A DNA stretch of 64,000 bases from Enterococcus sp. 9E7_DIV0242 (GCF_002140975.2 NZ_CP147247.1:4143001-4207000); one strand, 5' to 3'; positions 10,252 through 18,911 are shown, numbered from the stretch's first letter. Translations and numbers: made by a program. The notes: generated from the letters alone by a model not told the origin.

Positions 10252-11136
10252 ATGGTAGATAATTTACAGTTAGTGATAATTACTGGGATGAGTGGTGCTG
10301 GGAAAACAGTGGCTATTCAATGCTTTGAAGATATGGGGTATTTTTGTATTGATAACATGCCTCCAAGCTTGATTCCTAAATTTTGGGAATTAATCAAAGA
10401 ATCTGGAAAAGTCTCTAAGATTGCGTTAGTTGTCGATTTACGCTCACGGTCTTTTTTCAGAGAAATTCAAAATATGCTTGTGGAAATTGAAAATACAAAT
10501 GTCATTGATACAACCGTTATGTTTTTAGATGCAACAGATGAAGAGCTTGTTTCACGTTATAAGGAAACAAGAAGAACACATCCTTTAGCTATGGATGGAT
10601 TGATTACGGAAGGAATTCGAAAAGAGCGGGGATTACTTGATGAAATCAAGGGAGATGCTCAGTTGGTTATTGATACAACGGATTTATCTCCTCGCCAGTT
10701 AAGAGAAAGAATCAGCAATGAGTTTCGCTCAAAAGATACGCATGAATTTCGAGTTGAAATGGTTTCCTTTGGGTTCAAATATGGATTACCAATAGATGCA
10801 GATATCGTGATGGACGTTCGCTTTTTGCCAAACCCTCATTACATCCCGGAACTGCGTCCATTAACTGGACTTGATAAATCCGTCTATGAGTATGTGATGA
10901 ATTTTCCTGAAACGGAAGAATTTTACACTCGCTTTACAGAGTTGCTTGAATATGTGTTACCTGGCTATAAGAAAGAAGGGAAATCTAATGTAACGATTGC
11001 TATAGGCTGTACAGGCGGACAGCACCGCTCTGTTGCTTTAACCGAGCGTATTTCTCATGAATTAGAGAAGCTGTACCATGTAAATGTGACGCATCGTGAT
11101 AAAGACAAGCGGAAAGAGACGGTGAATCGCTCATGA
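10252..11136 (+). CDS. rapZ: RapZ/YvcJ family nucleotide-binding protein (RNase adapter family)
   Basis: A 294-residue P-loop protein with Walker A GMSGAGKT near residues 11-18. The C-terminal half carries the conserved [13 protein letters not shown] stretch and a basic end ([14 protein letters not shown]), both typical of the family. In E. coli RapZ guides RNase E to GlmZ; in Firmicutes (YvcJ) the role is less clear and has been tied to competence gene expression and nucleotide hydrolysis. The frame is open further upstream to 10168. However, the ATG at 10252 follows AAAAGGGG and gives the usual family length and N-terminus, so it is preferred. The gene overlaps yvcK by 4 bp (ATGA) and starts the conserved rapZ-yvcK-whiA operon. 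Confidence 0.95.
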   Translation: MVDNLQLVIITGMSGAGKTVAIQCFEDMGYFCIDNMPPSLIPKFWELIKESGKVSKIALVVDLRSRSFFREIQNMLVEIENTNVIDTTVMFLDATDEELVSRYKETRRTHPLAMDGLITEGIRKERGLLDEIKGDAQLVIDTTDLSPRQLRERISNEFRSKDTHEFRVEMVSFGFKYGLPIDADIVMDVRFLPNPHYIPELRPLTGLDKSVYEYVMNFPETEEFYTRFTELLEYVLPGYKKEGKSNVTIAIGCTGGQHRSVALTERISHELEKLYHVNVTHRDKDKRKETVNRS

Positions 11137-12125
11137 AAACGTATCGTATCCGTAAGCCTAAAATTGTTGTAGTTGGCGGTGGCACTGGTCTGCCTGTTAT
11201 TTTGAAGAGCCTTCGAAACCAAGGAGCAGAAATTACTGCTGTAGTAACTGTTGCTGATGATGGCGGTAGTAGTGGTGAGATTCGAAAATCAATGAACTTA
11301 ACGCCACCAGGTGATTTAAGAAACGTATTGGTCGCTCTTTCAGACATGCCCCAACTATATGAAGATATTTTTCAATATCGCTTTAATGAGCAAGATCAAT
11401 ATTTTGCCAATCATGCGATCGGAAACTTGATTATTGCAGCCGTTTCTGAGATGAGAGGCAGTACTTATGAGGCCATACAGTTACTTTCGAAGATGATGCA
11501 TGTAGATGGTCATATCTATCCTTCCTCGGAAAGGCCGCTAACGCTTCATGCAGTCTTCAAAGATGGAACGGTTGCCGTTGGAGAATCGACTATTGCTGTG
11601 GATCGAAAAACAATCGATCATGTATTTGTCACGAACACAAATGACGATGAACAGCCAAAAGCAGCAAGAAAAGTTGTAACAGCGATTGAAGAAGCTGATA
11701 TGATTGTTTTAGGTCCGGGTAGCCTTTTTACAAGCATTTTACCTAATTTGGTGATTGGTGAGATTGGCGAAGCTATTCTGAGACGATCAGGTGAGGTTGT
11801 ATATATTTGTAATATCATGACACAAAAAGGTGAGACAGAGCATTTTACGGATGCGGACCATATCCGAGTGCTACATGAGCATTTGGGTGAAAAATTTGTA
11901 GATACTGTGTTGGTTAATACCGAACCTGTCCCAGATGGTTACATGGATTTTGATGTGTATGACGAATATCTTGTTCAGGTTGTCCATGATTTTCAAGGGC
12001 TTAGGGAAGAAGGCTGTCGAGTGATCTCCACTGATTTTTTGGAGCTCAGAAGTGGCGGTGTTTTTCATGATGGAGAAAAGGTAGTCGAAGAGCTGTTTCG
12101 AATTGTTTTTGGAGCAAAATACTGA
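11133..12125 (+). CDS. yvcK: YvcK/CofD-like gluconeogenesis factor
   Basis: A 330-residue protein of the CofD/YvcK superfamily. Its N-terminus has the Rossmann-like [17 protein letters not shown], followed by [12 protein letters not shown] and [13 protein letters not shown], all hallmarks of YvcK, which binds UDP-sugars. In Bacillus and Listeria YvcK is needed for growth on gluconeogenic carbon sources and for cell-wall homeostasis. The start overlaps the rapZ stop by 4 bp, and whiA follows 33 bp later in the same direction with its own AGGGAGG site. The length is normal. Confidence 0.95.
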   Translation: MKTYRIRKPKIVVVGGGTGLPVILKSLRNQGAEITAVVTVADDGGSSGEIRKSMNLTPPGDLRNVLVALSDMPQLYEDIFQYRFNEQDQYFANHAIGNLIIAAVSEMRGSTYEAIQLLSKMMHVDGHIYPSSERPLTLHAVFKDGTVAVGESTIAVDRKTIDHVFVTNTNDDEQPKAARKVVTAIEEADMIVLGPGSLFTSILPNLVIGEIGEAILRRSGEVVYICNIMTQKGETEHFTDADHIRVLHEHLGEKFVDTVLVNTEPVPDGYMDFDVYDEYLVQVVHDFQGLREEGCRVISTDFLELRSGGVFHDGEKVVEELFRIVFGAKY

Positions 12126-12158
12126 TAGTTAAAATAGAACAGAAGGGAGGCGTATCTT

Positions 12159-13094
12159 ATGTCATTTGCATCAGATGTCAAAAAGGAATTGACGACATTG
12201 GAAGTTCATAGGGAACACGCACGAGCAGAATTAGCAGCACTTATTCGGATGAACGGTTCCTTAAGCTTGGTTAATCAGCAGTTTGTATTGAATGTACAGA
12301 CAGAGAATGCTGCGATAGCGCGAAGAATCTATTCTCTTTTGAAAGACCATTATGATGTTCGCTCAGAACTATTGGTCCGTAGAAAAATGAAGCTAAAGAA
12401 GAACAATGTCTATATTGTTCGGCTAAAACAGGATACGGAATCAGTTTTGGCTGATTTGGATATCATGGATGGTTTGATGTTTCAGGATCATGTATCAGAA
12501 ACGATCGTTGGAAATGCACAGAAAATGCGGTCCTATTTGCGAGGGGCCTTCATGGCGACCGGTTCGGTCAACAATCCGGAGACAAGCAGGTATCATTTGG
12601 AAATATTCTCGATTTATGAAGAACATAACAACGATATTTGCGATATGTTAAATTATTATGATTTGAATGCTCGAACACTGGAACGCAGAAGCGGCTATAT
12701 TTCTTATCTAAAAGGTGCGGAGAAAATTGCTGATTTTCTAACGTTGATCGGAGCTACGAATTCCATGCTGAAATTTGAAGATGTGCGGATTGTTCGAGAC
12801 ATGAGAAATTCAGTTAATCGGTTGGTCAACTGTGAAACGGCCAACTTGAATAAAACGATCGATGCGGCTTCTAAGCAAATAGAAAATATCCAATATATTG
12901 ATAGTACGGTCGGATTGCATGCGTTACCGGGCAAGCTGCAGGAGATTGCAGAGCTTCGATTAGAGCATCCGGAGGTCAGTCTGAAGGAATTGGGAGAAAT
13001 GATTCCTTCTGGGGTGATATCTAAATCGGGTATTAACCATCGCATTCGTAAAATCAATGAGTTTGCAGATAAGCTGCGAGAGAAAAGTGCTTGA
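12159..13094 (+). CDS. whiA: WhiA sporulation-regulator family DNA-binding protein
   Basis: A 311-residue protein. The N-terminal part has the degenerate LAGLIDADG-like homing-endonuclease fold ([23 protein letters not shown]). The C-terminal helix-turn-helix includes the conserved stretch [30 protein letters not shown]. In Streptomyces WhiA triggers sporulation genes; in non-sporulating and rod-shaped Firmicutes it influences cell division and chromosome segregation. The ATG follows AAGGGAGG. It is third in the rapZ-yvcK-whiA operon and ends at the 13105-13151 terminator. Confidence 0.96.
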   Translation: MSFASDVKKELTTLEVHREHARAELAALIRMNGSLSLVNQQFVLNVQTENAAIARRIYSLLKDHYDVRSELLVRRKMKLKKNNVYIVRLKQDTESVLADLDIMDGLMFQDHVSETIVGNAQKMRSYLRGAFMATGSVNNPETSRYHLEIFSIYEEHNNDICDMLNYYDLNARTLERRSGYISYLKGAEKIADFLTLIGATNSMLKFEDVRIVRDMRNSVNRLVNCETANLNKTIDAASKQIENIQYIDSTVGLHALPGKLQEIAELRLEHPEVSLKELGEMIPSGVISKSGINHRIRKINEFADKLREKSA

Positions 13095-13104
13095 TGTATA
13101 GTAT

Positions 13105-13151
13105 AAAAGAACATGTCAAAGCCTATGATTGTGCTTCGATATGTTCTTTTT
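13105..13151. terminator. Bidirectional terminator between whiA and the convergent membrane gene
   Basis: AAAAGAACAT (13105-13114) pairs with ATGTTCTTTT (13141-13150). The T-run on the plus strand and the A-run before the stem let it serve both convergent transcripts. Confidence 0.75.
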
Positions 13152-13172
13152 TTGGAGAAGTTTTATTGAAAA

Positions 13173-14039
13173 TCAACTTTCTAAGTTTTGAAAGTAACGA
13201 ACTGTATAAGTTAAGGAAAAGGCAGAGAGGAGAATGAAGCTAGTGACCTTTGTAAGTAGTGCAACAAGGGGCAGCTCAATTCCTGCTAAAACCATGATAA
13301 CCGTCTGAAGGGTGACCATTAGGCCAACAGCAGTGCATAAAATCAATGTGACGGGTAAAAAGATATGAGTGGATACATGCTCTTTTTTCAACAATGCAAA
13401 AACAATAAAGATAAATGGGCTGATAACACCCATATCGATGACATAGGTAATCTCGGTTGTATAGATGGCTATTTGTTCTAAGCTTTTTCCTGTAAGTAGT
13501 GAAGAAAGAATGTCGGGCAGCCATGCAACGAACAAGGCTGTTCCTGCGATAAGCAGAAGTAATTGAACACCTCGAGTAGCTGGATTCCAGTGTTGTTTTT
13601 CTGCAAGCAGTTGAGGATCAAGCTGAATCAGGCAGAAAATAAAGCCAAAGAAGCTAGCACCAAAGCTGGTAATGTAGACTAATTGAAGTTGGTTATAGAC
13701 GACTCCAAATCCTTGGCTGAAAGAATAATACAAGTGGATAGAGAGAAGACCTGCCAAAAACAGAAGTGATTTTTGGCTGTTTTTCCGTCTAAAGCTAATC
13801 AAAGCAATGCCCATCAATAATAATACAAAAAGCATGGTGATGTCTGTTCCAATAAGGATAGGTGCTTTGAAATAGGAATCATGGGCATAGATACCTGCGC
13901 CCCACAAAGTAACGGTGTCTCCGTATTGATTTATGACGTCATACGATTGATTGATGTTGAAAGAAAGAATCCCGGGAATTAGAGAGAGAAAGCCCGTGAC
14001 AATGGATAAAACTGTAAGAATCTCAATTTTTTTCTTCAT
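13173..14039 (-). CDS. Polytopic membrane protein of unknown function
   Basis: I do not recognise this 288-residue protein. It has about eight hydrophobic segments, beginning with one at residues 8-28 (LTVLSIVTGFLSLIPGILSF), and a short polar region after it (NQSYDVINQYGDTVTLWG) that probably faces outside. No enzyme motif is visible. It lies 54 bp downstream of the flavodoxin-like gene on the same strand and has an AAGGAGA site before its ATG. The two probably form a transcript controlled by the divergent TetR regulator. The intergene contains a small inverted repeat, TAGCTGA/TCAGCTA, near 14059-14077. Confidence 0.7.
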   Translation of the reverse strand: MKKKIEILTVLSIVTGFLSLIPGILSFNINQSYDVINQYGDTVTLWGAGIYAHDSYFKAPILIGTDITMLFVLLLMGIALISFRRKNSQKSLLFLAGLLSIHLYYSFSQGFGVVYNQLQLVYITSFGASFFGFIFCLIQLDPQLLAEKQHWNPATRGVQLLLLIAGTALFVAWLPDILSSLLTGKSLEQIAIYTTEITYVIDMGVISPFIFIVFALLKKEHVSTHIFLPVTLILCTAVGLMVTLQTVIMVLAGIELPLVALLTKVTSFILLSAFSLTYTVRYFQNLES

Positions 14040-14093
14040 TTTATGCGTCTCCTTGAGCTAGCTGATGTGTTCAGCTACTTCTTGTTTAATGAG

Positions 14094-14600
14094 TTAATTT
14101 TTTTGATTCATCTGGTAAATCAATTGATTTAGTGTTGTCATGTCTAATCTTTTATAGTCAGTTTTTGGTTCAAAAGGGATCTGATTATCAGAGAAAACCT
14201 TTTTCAAAATTAGTTTCTCAAATAGATTCATTTTTGGAATCAGGCTAATCCCTCCAATAAATACTGTGGCCTGTGCGGTTTTTCGTAACTCTTCTGGAAA
14301 AACTGCTTCAAGCTGAGAGGAAATTTTATCCTGATCAAACTGAATTCCTGTGTTAACTAAAAACAAACGTTTTTCCGTGAGTAGAGAGTGATTGTCCTCT
14401 AGAAAAGTAGCTGCTGCTTTGCGTAAGCTTCCTGCATAGGTTGGTGCGGCAAATAGAACTTGGTCGTAATCAGATAATTGCTCTGCTGAGAAATTTTCGA
14501 TAGATTGTACAGCTGTTGCGTGAGTAAGCTGTTGTGAAATTGCTGTGACAACTTGTTGTGTGCCACCTCTTTTAGAATCATAGATGAGGAGAGTAAGCAT
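14094..14600 (-). CDS. Flavodoxin-domain protein
   Basis: A 168-residue protein with the start MLTLLIYDSKRGGTQQVVTAI, where YDSKRGGTQ is the phosphate-binding loop position of flavodoxins (T/S-x-T-G-x-T type). DQVLFAAPTYAGSLRKAAATFL corresponds to the second flavin-contacting loop. This layout is like the flavodoxin domains related to HemG/menaquinone-dependent protoporphyrinogen oxidase or NAD(P)H-quinone reductases. The exact electron partner cannot be told. The ATG is preceded by AAGGAG. A perfect operator-like palindrome lies 34 bp upstream, and the TetR gene diverges from it, so the gene is probably repressed by that regulator. Confidence 0.75.
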   Translation of the reverse strand: MLTLLIYDSKRGGTQQVVTAISQQLTHATAVQSIENFSAEQLSDYDQVLFAAPTYAGSLRKAAATFLEDNHSLLTEKRLFLVNTGIQFDQDKISSQLEAVFPEELRKTAQATVFIGGISLIPKMNLFEKLILKKVFSDNQIPFEPKTDYKRLDMTTLNQLIYQMNQKN

Positions 14601-14633
14601 ATTTTTTAACTCCTTTTTGAACTTAGTTTATAT

Positions 14634-14650
14634 AATGAACAGTGTTCATT
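14634..14650. promoter_or_regulatory. TetR operator candidate, copy 1 (flavodoxin side)
   Basis: AATGAACAGTGTTCATT has perfect 8-bp arms around a central G. It lies between the divergent flavodoxin and TetR genes. A 15/17 match recurs at 14743-14759. Confidence 0.8.
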
Positions 14651-14742
14651 TTTTAATAATGATACCATAATTATAGAAAAAGTAAAGAGAAATAATGCTT
14701 GAAAATAGAAGCGGAATTTACTATAGTAGGGGAAAGAAGAAT

Positions 14743-14759
14743 AGTGAACAGTGTTTATT
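14743..14759. promoter_or_regulatory. TetR operator candidate, copy 2 (regulator side)
   Basis: AGTGAACAGTGTTTATT matches 15 of 17 bases of the copy at 14634-14650. It lies 17 bp before the TetR start, immediately upstream of its ribosome binding site. That position fits autorepression. Confidence 0.75.
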
Positions 14760-14776
14760 TTTTAAGGAGAAAAATG

Positions 14777-15376
14777 ATGGACAGTAAAACGAGAAAAGAA
14801 AAAGATCGCAAATTACTTGAAGGTAAAATAGTTGATGCGGCTGTAGAAATAATTGCAGAAGAGGGATTCAACAGATTGTCGATTCGAAAGATAGCAAATC
14901 GAATCGGTTATGCTCCAGGTACTATCTATAACTACTATAAGAATAAGGATGAGATTTTAGATTATATTTACCACACGGTTTATTTGGAGGTAGTGGAAGA
15001 AGTCAAGGCAACTCTTGCGGTAAGCCGAAATCTACCGGAAAGTGAGCAGCTTAGAATGAGTAGCTTGATTTTTATTTATACGATGACAAAATATCCGGAA
15101 AAATTCAAAGTGGTGATGCTCCGAACCAAAGAAGACCGTAGTGACGATGAGCCGACAAGTGATGACAGCCAAGGAATCGATATTTTACGAAAATTGATTT
15201 TAGATGGGAAAGAAAAAGGGGTATTTCAGTCTGCAACGGAGGTTTCTGCAGAACTCATATTGGTGGCATTGATGGGCTTTGTTTTCCATATAGTCAATAA
15301 TGACATTTCGATGGAGCAGCAAGGAAAAAGGATGGCAGAAGCATACGTTGATTTTCTTATTTCAGGGCTAAACTAA
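14777..15376 (+). CDS. TetR/AcrR family transcriptional regulator
   Basis: A 199-residue repressor. The N-terminal helix-turn-helix reads LSIRKIANRIGYAPGTIYNYYKNKDEIL, the standard TetR recognition helix with the Y-N-Y-Y-K-N-K end. The C-terminal domain, which binds the inducer, is not diagnostic. The frame is open from 14699. However, AAGGAGA at 14764-14770 gives ideal spacing to the second ATG of the ATGATG pair (14777), and the upstream part would run across the operator, so the short form is preferred. It diverges from the flavodoxin/membrane gene pair. Matching palindromes in front of both transcripts make it the likely regulator of that pair and of itself. Confidence 0.88.
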   Translation: MDSKTRKEKDRKLLEGKIVDAAVEIIAEEGFNRLSIRKIANRIGYAPGTIYNYYKNKDEILDYIYHTVYLEVVEEVKATLAVSRNLPESEQLRMSSLIFIYTMTKYPEKFKVVMLRTKEDRSDDEPTSDDSQGIDILRKLILDGKEKGVFQSATEVSAELILVALMGFVFHIVNNDISMEQQGKRMAEAYVDFLISGLN

Positions 15377-15392
15377 GAGGATGGACTAGAAG

Positions 15393-15715
15393 CTTATTGC
15401 CGAAGAGCTTTGAAACACAGTGGGTTACCACTGATGTATTTTCGCTTATGGCTCGTCGCAGTTTAGTGCATACGGTGTTGAGCCTGACACCGACGCAACT
15501 AGTTGCTAGCAGTTGCGTCAGCCCAGCAGTGGGGGAATCGCTTTTAGGTATAAATAGAGGTTGTGACAGAAGTGGTCAGATTCAAGCAATAAGGTGGAAA
15601 TTCCGAAAATTGTTCCATAAATTTTTGCGGATTTCCACCTTATTGTCGAAGAATCTACTTCGGGAACACCGTTTTATCCGGTTTTAAGAGGCTAAGACAT
15701 ACTAATGTCACAGCC
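15393..15715. repeat. Intergenic repeat copy A with long hairpin
   Basis: The 351-bp gap after the TetR gene holds no credible gene. Positions 15393-15552 (CTTATTGCCGAAGAGCTTTG ... TTTTAGGTATA) are clearly related to 40025-40183 and, over about 70 bp, to 18641-18714. Positions 15557-15644 carry a second module: GAGGTTGTGACA, then TTCAAGCAATAAG and a stem of AATAAGGTGGAAATTCCG (15588-15605) with CGGATTTCCACCTTATT (15628-15644). The corresponding module at 39947-40031 has the same frame but different, still complementary arms. An open frame of 96 codons across this repeat looks fortuitous. Confidence 0.75.
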
Positions 15716-15727
15716 CCTAGTATTCTT

Positions 15728-16249
15728 CTATTCCTCGTTCAAAATTTCAAGAAGCTCTTCTCGCGTAATATTTTCATCAAAAATATGATCATTAACGATG
15801 ATCGTAGGAACAAATTTGATATTTGCAGCTTCGGCTTCGGTGATTATTTGTTGTGCAATAGCAGTGTTATCCATTTCAGCTAGTTCTAAATTATCCTTAG
15901 CGAATCGATCCACTTCGGTTAGGGACAATGCGCCCCAATCGCCTTGTGTCGCATAGATTTGACGAATATCTGTCAATCCTTTTAAGGGCAAATCATAGTT
16001 GATATGCTTGTGCATCACATTTCCCGGAAGCAGACTTTCTTTTTCCTTGTCAAAAAGCTTGATGATTCGTTGTACCTTTCCATCTTTGACATATTCCGTC
16101 AAAAGATCATAATACTCTTCAAACCATTGTTTGCAGAAAGGACAACGTACGTTCATAAACTCGTACATTTTTATTGGTGCACTGTCTTCTCCAATAATAA
16201 GACCTGTGTTTGTTTTTGCGGGTAAAGCATTAATAATAGAAATATCCAT
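15728..16249 (-). CDS. DsbA-like thioredoxin-fold oxidoreductase
   Basis: A 173-residue protein with the redox motif CPFC near residues 35-38 (EFMNVRCPFCKQWFEEYYDLL). The cis-proline loop is probably KFVPTIIVNDHIF. It matches thioredoxin_4/DsbA-type proteins of Gram-positives. There is no signal peptide or lipobox, so it should act in the cytoplasm, perhaps as a thiol isomerase or reductase. The ATG at 16249 follows AGAAGGAG. It lies downstream of clpP on the same strand, but the strong clpP terminator at 16370-16413 separates them, so it probably has its own promoter. Confidence 0.85.
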   Translation of the reverse strand: MDISIINALPAKTNTGLIIGEDSAPIKMYEFMNVRCPFCKQWFEEYYDLLTEYVKDGKVQRIIKLFDKEKESLLPGNVMHKHINYDLPLKGLTDIRQIYATQGDWGALSLTEVDRFAKDNLELAEMDNTAIAQQIITEAEAANIKFVPTIIVNDHIFDENITREELLEILNEE

Positions 16250-16361
16250 CTAGTTTTGCAACTCCTTCTGTAAATTAGAAAAACTGGTATTGTGTTATGT
16301 TTGACTGCCGACAAACGATTTGTTCTGTAATTAGTGTACCGTGTTTTTGATCAAATCCAAA

Positions 16362-16413
16362 ATAAAAAAGCCTTCTTGAAAGTCGTAGATCGATTTCTGA
16401 CTCTCAAGAAGGT
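16362..16413 (-). terminator. Terminator of clpP
   Basis: Arms 16370-16384 and 16399-16413 (GCCTTCTTGAAAGTC with GACTCTCAAGAAGGT) form a 14-15-bp stem. On the minus strand it is followed by CTTTTTTATTTT. Confidence 0.92.
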
Positions 16414-16428
16414 TCTATCTAGTTTTAT

Positions 16429-17022
16429 TTAGCTTAAAGAGCTACTGTTTTCCATAACTTCATCAATCAAGCCATAGTCTTTTGCTTGCTGTGCAGTCAT
16501 GAAGTTATCACGATCAGTATCTTTTTCGATCACTTCGATTGGTTGACCTGTACGTTCTGCCAAAATTTTGTTCAGGCGTTCGCGTGTATCAAGAATGTGC
16601 TTAGCTGCAATCTCGATTTCTGTTGCTTGCCCTTGTGCTCCACCAAGCGGCTGATGAATCATGATTTCAGCGTTTGGAAGTGCAAAACGTTTGCCCTTTT
16701 GTCCGGCAGTAAGCAAGAAGCTTCCCATAGAAGCCGCCATTCCTAAAACAATTGTCTGAACATCAGCTTTCACGAAGTTCATTGTATCGAAAATTGCCAG
16801 TCCGGCAGAAACACTACCACCTGGTGAGTTGATGTAAAGATAAATATCTTTTTCAGAATCCTGCGCATCCAAGAACAATAACTGGGCGATCACTGAGTTT
16901 GCCACATTGTCGTCGATCGGTCCGCTCAACATGATGATTCTATCCTTTAATAATCGTGAGTAAATATCGTAGGCTCTTTCCCCGCGAGATGATTGTTCAA
17001 TTACTGTAGGTATTAAGTTCAT
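16429..17022 (-). CDS. clpP: ATP-dependent Clp protease proteolytic subunit
   Basis: ClpP forms the barrel-shaped serine peptidase that degrades proteins unfolded by ClpC, ClpE or ClpX. The 197-residue sequence has the catalytic serine S98 in GMAASMGSF and H123 in MIHQPLGG, and the aspartate lies near residue 172. The length is that of the mature Firmicute enzyme. The ATG follows AGGAGG. Its promoter overlaps a CtsR box. MecA and Spx, which are the adaptor and a known substrate for ClpCP/ClpXP respectively, are encoded 45 kb away in the same window. Confidence 0.98.
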   Translation of the reverse strand: MNLIPTVIEQSSRGERAYDIYSRLLKDRIIMLSGPIDDNVANSVIAQLLFLDAQDSEKDIYLYINSPGGSVSAGLAIFDTMNFVKADVQTIVLGMAASMGSFLLTAGQKGKRFALPNAEIMIHQPLGGAQGQATEIEIAAKHILDTRERLNKILAERTGQPIEVIEKDTDRDNFMTAQQAKDYGLIDEVMENSSSLS

Positions 17023-17094
17023 AGTTCATATCCTCCTATATAAAAAGCTTCGCAATGATATTTTAACATAATGCACTTTGTAATGCTTAAAAAA

Positions 17095-17124
17095 AGTATA
17101 CTTCAATGGTCAATAAAGGTCAAT
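17095..17124 (-). promoter_or_regulatory. clpP promoter with overlapping CtsR operator
   Basis: The CtsR box lies at 17108-17124: two GGTCAAT heptads separated by AAA, close to the consensus GGTCAAA-NNN-GGTCAAA. On the minus strand the right heptad supplies the -35 TTGACC (17118-17123). A 17-bp spacer follows, then -10 TATACT (17095-17100). CtsR binding would block RNA polymerase, so clpP is expected to be heat- and stress-inducible. The rest of the 17023-17347 gap holds only the palindrome described at 17287-17303. Confidence 0.92.
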
Positions 17125-17258
17125 AAAAATGCACTCAAAAAAATAGCTATACATAGAAGTGGTTGCTGCTCTAATAAAGGGTACCATTGCTTGTTTCGTG
17201 GAAAAACTGATATAGCAAATGTTTAGTGATTGAATAAAACTCGCTATTTTACCTATTA

Positions 17259-17303
17259 TTGCATTCTGTAGCTTAATAAAGTTAAACTATTCTTAAAGAA
17301 TAG
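17259..17303 (+). promoter_or_regulatory. Candidate promoter with 17-bp palindrome before the 176-aa gene
   Basis: TTGCAT (17259-17264), an 18-bp spacer and TAAACT (17283-17288) form a plausible promoter. CTATTCTT-A-AAGAATAG (17287-17303) is a perfect palindrome starting at the end of the -10 element, where a repressor would sit. It lies 44 bp before the start of the gene at 17348. Confidence 0.5.
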
Positions 17304-17347
17304 ACGAACATGTAAATTTCTGATTCAAGTATATTGGAGGCATTTCT

Positions 17348-17878
17348 ATGAAAAAATATATGAATAAAACCAGCTTGTTTATGACTCAATATTATGACAT
17401 ATTTTCAAATGAGCGAAGTATGAGTAATCCTATAGAGTATTATAACGCATTGGTTCGGTTTGTTAGAAGAAATGATCGCTATTTTACCGAGGAGCTACTA
17501 AAAACATATAGATTGGATATACTTATTACTCTTGACCCGAAAGAATACATTTGTGCGCCCTTTTCGTTTTCGCTAGATCACGAAAAAGAGCGGTGTTCTG
17601 AATGGACCTATAGCAACCTTTCATCCTTAGCGATGAGTATTAGTAATACTCTCTGGGAGATGGTTGCGTTATATTCTGGAAAAGTCTGTCCGATAACAGG
17701 TGAGTATGGGCTGTATTATGTGCTACTAAGTGATGGGAATGACCGAAAAATTTTGCTGGAAGAATGTGAGCAGTGCGGCTGGCTTCAAGACGAAGCCGGC
17801 TGTGAATATACAGGAACAATCAAAAGGATTTTTCCGGCAACTCGATGGCAAGTACAGGATTATAGGAAAGAGAAGTAA
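17348..17878 (+). CDS. Hypothetical cysteine-containing protein, 176 aa
   Basis: I do not recognise this protein. It is soluble, with no signal or membrane helix. The N-terminal half is helical and acidic/aromatic (YYDIFSNERSMSNPIEYYNALVRFVRRNDRYF). The C-terminal half contains several cysteines, including KVCPITGEYG and EECEQCGWL, which could bind a metal. TGTIKRIFPATRWQ may be a small beta unit. The ATG follows TTGGAGG. It is a single-gene unit with a palindromic operator candidate upstream and AT-rich sequence after it. Flanking genes give no functional hint. Confidence 0.6.
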   Translation: MKKYMNKTSLFMTQYYDIFSNERSMSNPIEYYNALVRFVRRNDRYFTEELLKTYRLDILITLDPKEYICAPFSFSLDHEKERCSEWTYSNLSSLAMSISNTLWEMVALYSGKVCPITGEYGLYYVLLSDGNDRKILLEECEQCGWLQDEAGCEYTGTIKRIFPATRWQVQDYRKEK

Positions 17879-18088
17879 AGATTATGGCTTAAGGCTTAAT
17901 TAATTGAAATTTTAATTATAATAATTGAATAAGTTCCATGACTAGCTGCTACTATTTAAAGCTATCAGCAATCATTTTTTTAGTAAGAAATAACAAACTG
18001 TTTTATATAATCCAAGTTTTTTGATTTATCAAAAAAGTAGAGTATGCTATACTGTTTTAGGTAAACTAATTGATACGAGGTAAGTCAA

Positions 18089-18604
18089 ATGACGATGTTT
18101 TTAGTAGGGATTTTAGGGGTAATTGTAGGCGCAGCAATCACAGTAGTAAGTGTGTCATTGCGAATGTCCTATGAAGACAAAAGAGATATGCGGCGTCGAG
18201 AATTAGAAAATTATGTTAAGGAAATAGAGAGCTTAAACTTGTTGAATAAGAAGATCAACGAGATTCTTCAAAAAAGAGATATCTATATTGATCGATCCGT
18301 TCATTTTTTATCTGTAGACGATTGCTATATTAGTATTGATGATTTTATTTATCTGGAATCATTTTCAGCCCAAAATAATTTTTATCTGCCTACTTATCTG
18401 ATTGATGTTTTCTTTAAAAAAATTATTCATCGAAGGGTCATTCTGACACCGGATGAAATTGCATCTATAGGTGGAAGTACTTATAAGGGCGGCCGTGTTA
18501 TTTTAGAAAATTTTTCCGATGAATTGCTGACGATTATCGAAGATAAAAAACGTCAAATGAAGAGGCTCTCAAATAAACCTTTATATTATTTTCGAAGTAA
18601 CTAA
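18089..18604 (+). CDS. Membrane-anchored hypothetical protein, 171 aa
   Basis: I do not recognise this protein. Residues 4-25 (FLVGILGVIVGAAITVVSVSLR) form one N-terminal membrane segment. A charged, probably coiled-coil stretch (YEDKRDMRRRELENYVKEIESLNLLNKKINEILQKR) follows, then a globular domain inside the cell. The ATG follows ACGAGG. A probable extended -10 (TATGCTATACT, near 18043-18053) with TTGATT at 18021-18026 lies just upstream, so it seems to be transcribed alone. It lies between clpP and the ilv operon, with a repeat fragment and a terminator behind it. Confidence 0.6.
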   Translation: MTMFLVGILGVIVGAAITVVSVSLRMSYEDKRDMRRRELENYVKEIESLNLLNKKINEILQKRDIYIDRSVHFLSVDDCYISIDDFIYLESFSAQNNFYLPTYLIDVFFKKIIHRRVILTPDEIASIGGSTYKGGRVILENFSDELLTIIEDKKRQMKRLSNKPLYYFRSN

Positions 18605-18640
18605 ATTTTGCATAGTTTGTGACCATAAGGTTAGCTAAAA

Positions 18641-18714
18641 GCTTAGTATTGAAGCGCATTGAAATACAGTGGGTTACCATTGATGAATTTTCGTCTGTAA
18701 CTCGTTGCAGTGAT
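18641..18714. repeat. Intergenic repeat copy B (truncated)
   Basis: About 74 bp (GCTTAGTATTGAAGCGCATT...CTCGTTGCAGTGATCC) match the first half of the body of copy A, including the stretches GAAATACAGTGGGTTACCA and GATGAATTTTCG. It breaks off before the terminator at 18733. Confidence 0.65.
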
Positions 18715-18732
18715 CCAAAAAGTTAGACTTTA

Positions 18733-18760
18733 AGAGTGGATTTTTTCCACTCTATTTTTT
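18733..18760 (+). terminator. Intrinsic terminator before the ilv promoter
   Basis: AGAGTGGA (18733-18740) and TCCACTCT (18746-18753) are perfect arms around TTTTT, followed by ATTTTTTATTCTTTTTTTT. It insulates the ilv promoter from upstream transcription. Confidence 0.88.
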
Positions 18761-18793
18761 ATTCTTTTTTTTAAACATTAAGCAGGAATTTTG

Positions 18794-18808
18794 AATTTTC
18801 TGAATTTT
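18794..18808. promoter_or_regulatory. CodY box at the ilv promoter
   Basis: AATTTTCTGAATTTT differs at two positions from the CodY consensus AATTTTCWGAAAATT. It ends 3 bp before the -35 hexamer. CodY represses branched-chain amino-acid synthesis when isoleucine, leucine, valine and GTP are abundant, so this location suits the operon it precedes. Confidence 0.8.
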
Positions 18809-18811
18809 CTA

Positions 18812-18840
18812 TTGACATTCTAATTTATAGGGTTTATAGT
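18812..18840 (+). promoter_or_regulatory. ilv operon promoter
   Basis: TTGACA (18812-18817), a 17-bp spacer and TATAGT (18835-18840) form a near-consensus housekeeping promoter. The predicted start near 18847 leaves a leader of about 260 nt before ilvD. Confidence 0.88.
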
Positions 18841-18911
18841 TAACAAAAGCTTTTCGAATTCACATTTTATTTTAATCATATCTATGCTTACTGATAAAGG
18901 AGAATACCATC

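Noticed and set aside
15397..15687. A 96-codon open frame on the plus strand
   Set aside because: It lies entirely over repeat copy A, with no ribosome binding site, and related repeat copies do not keep the frame.
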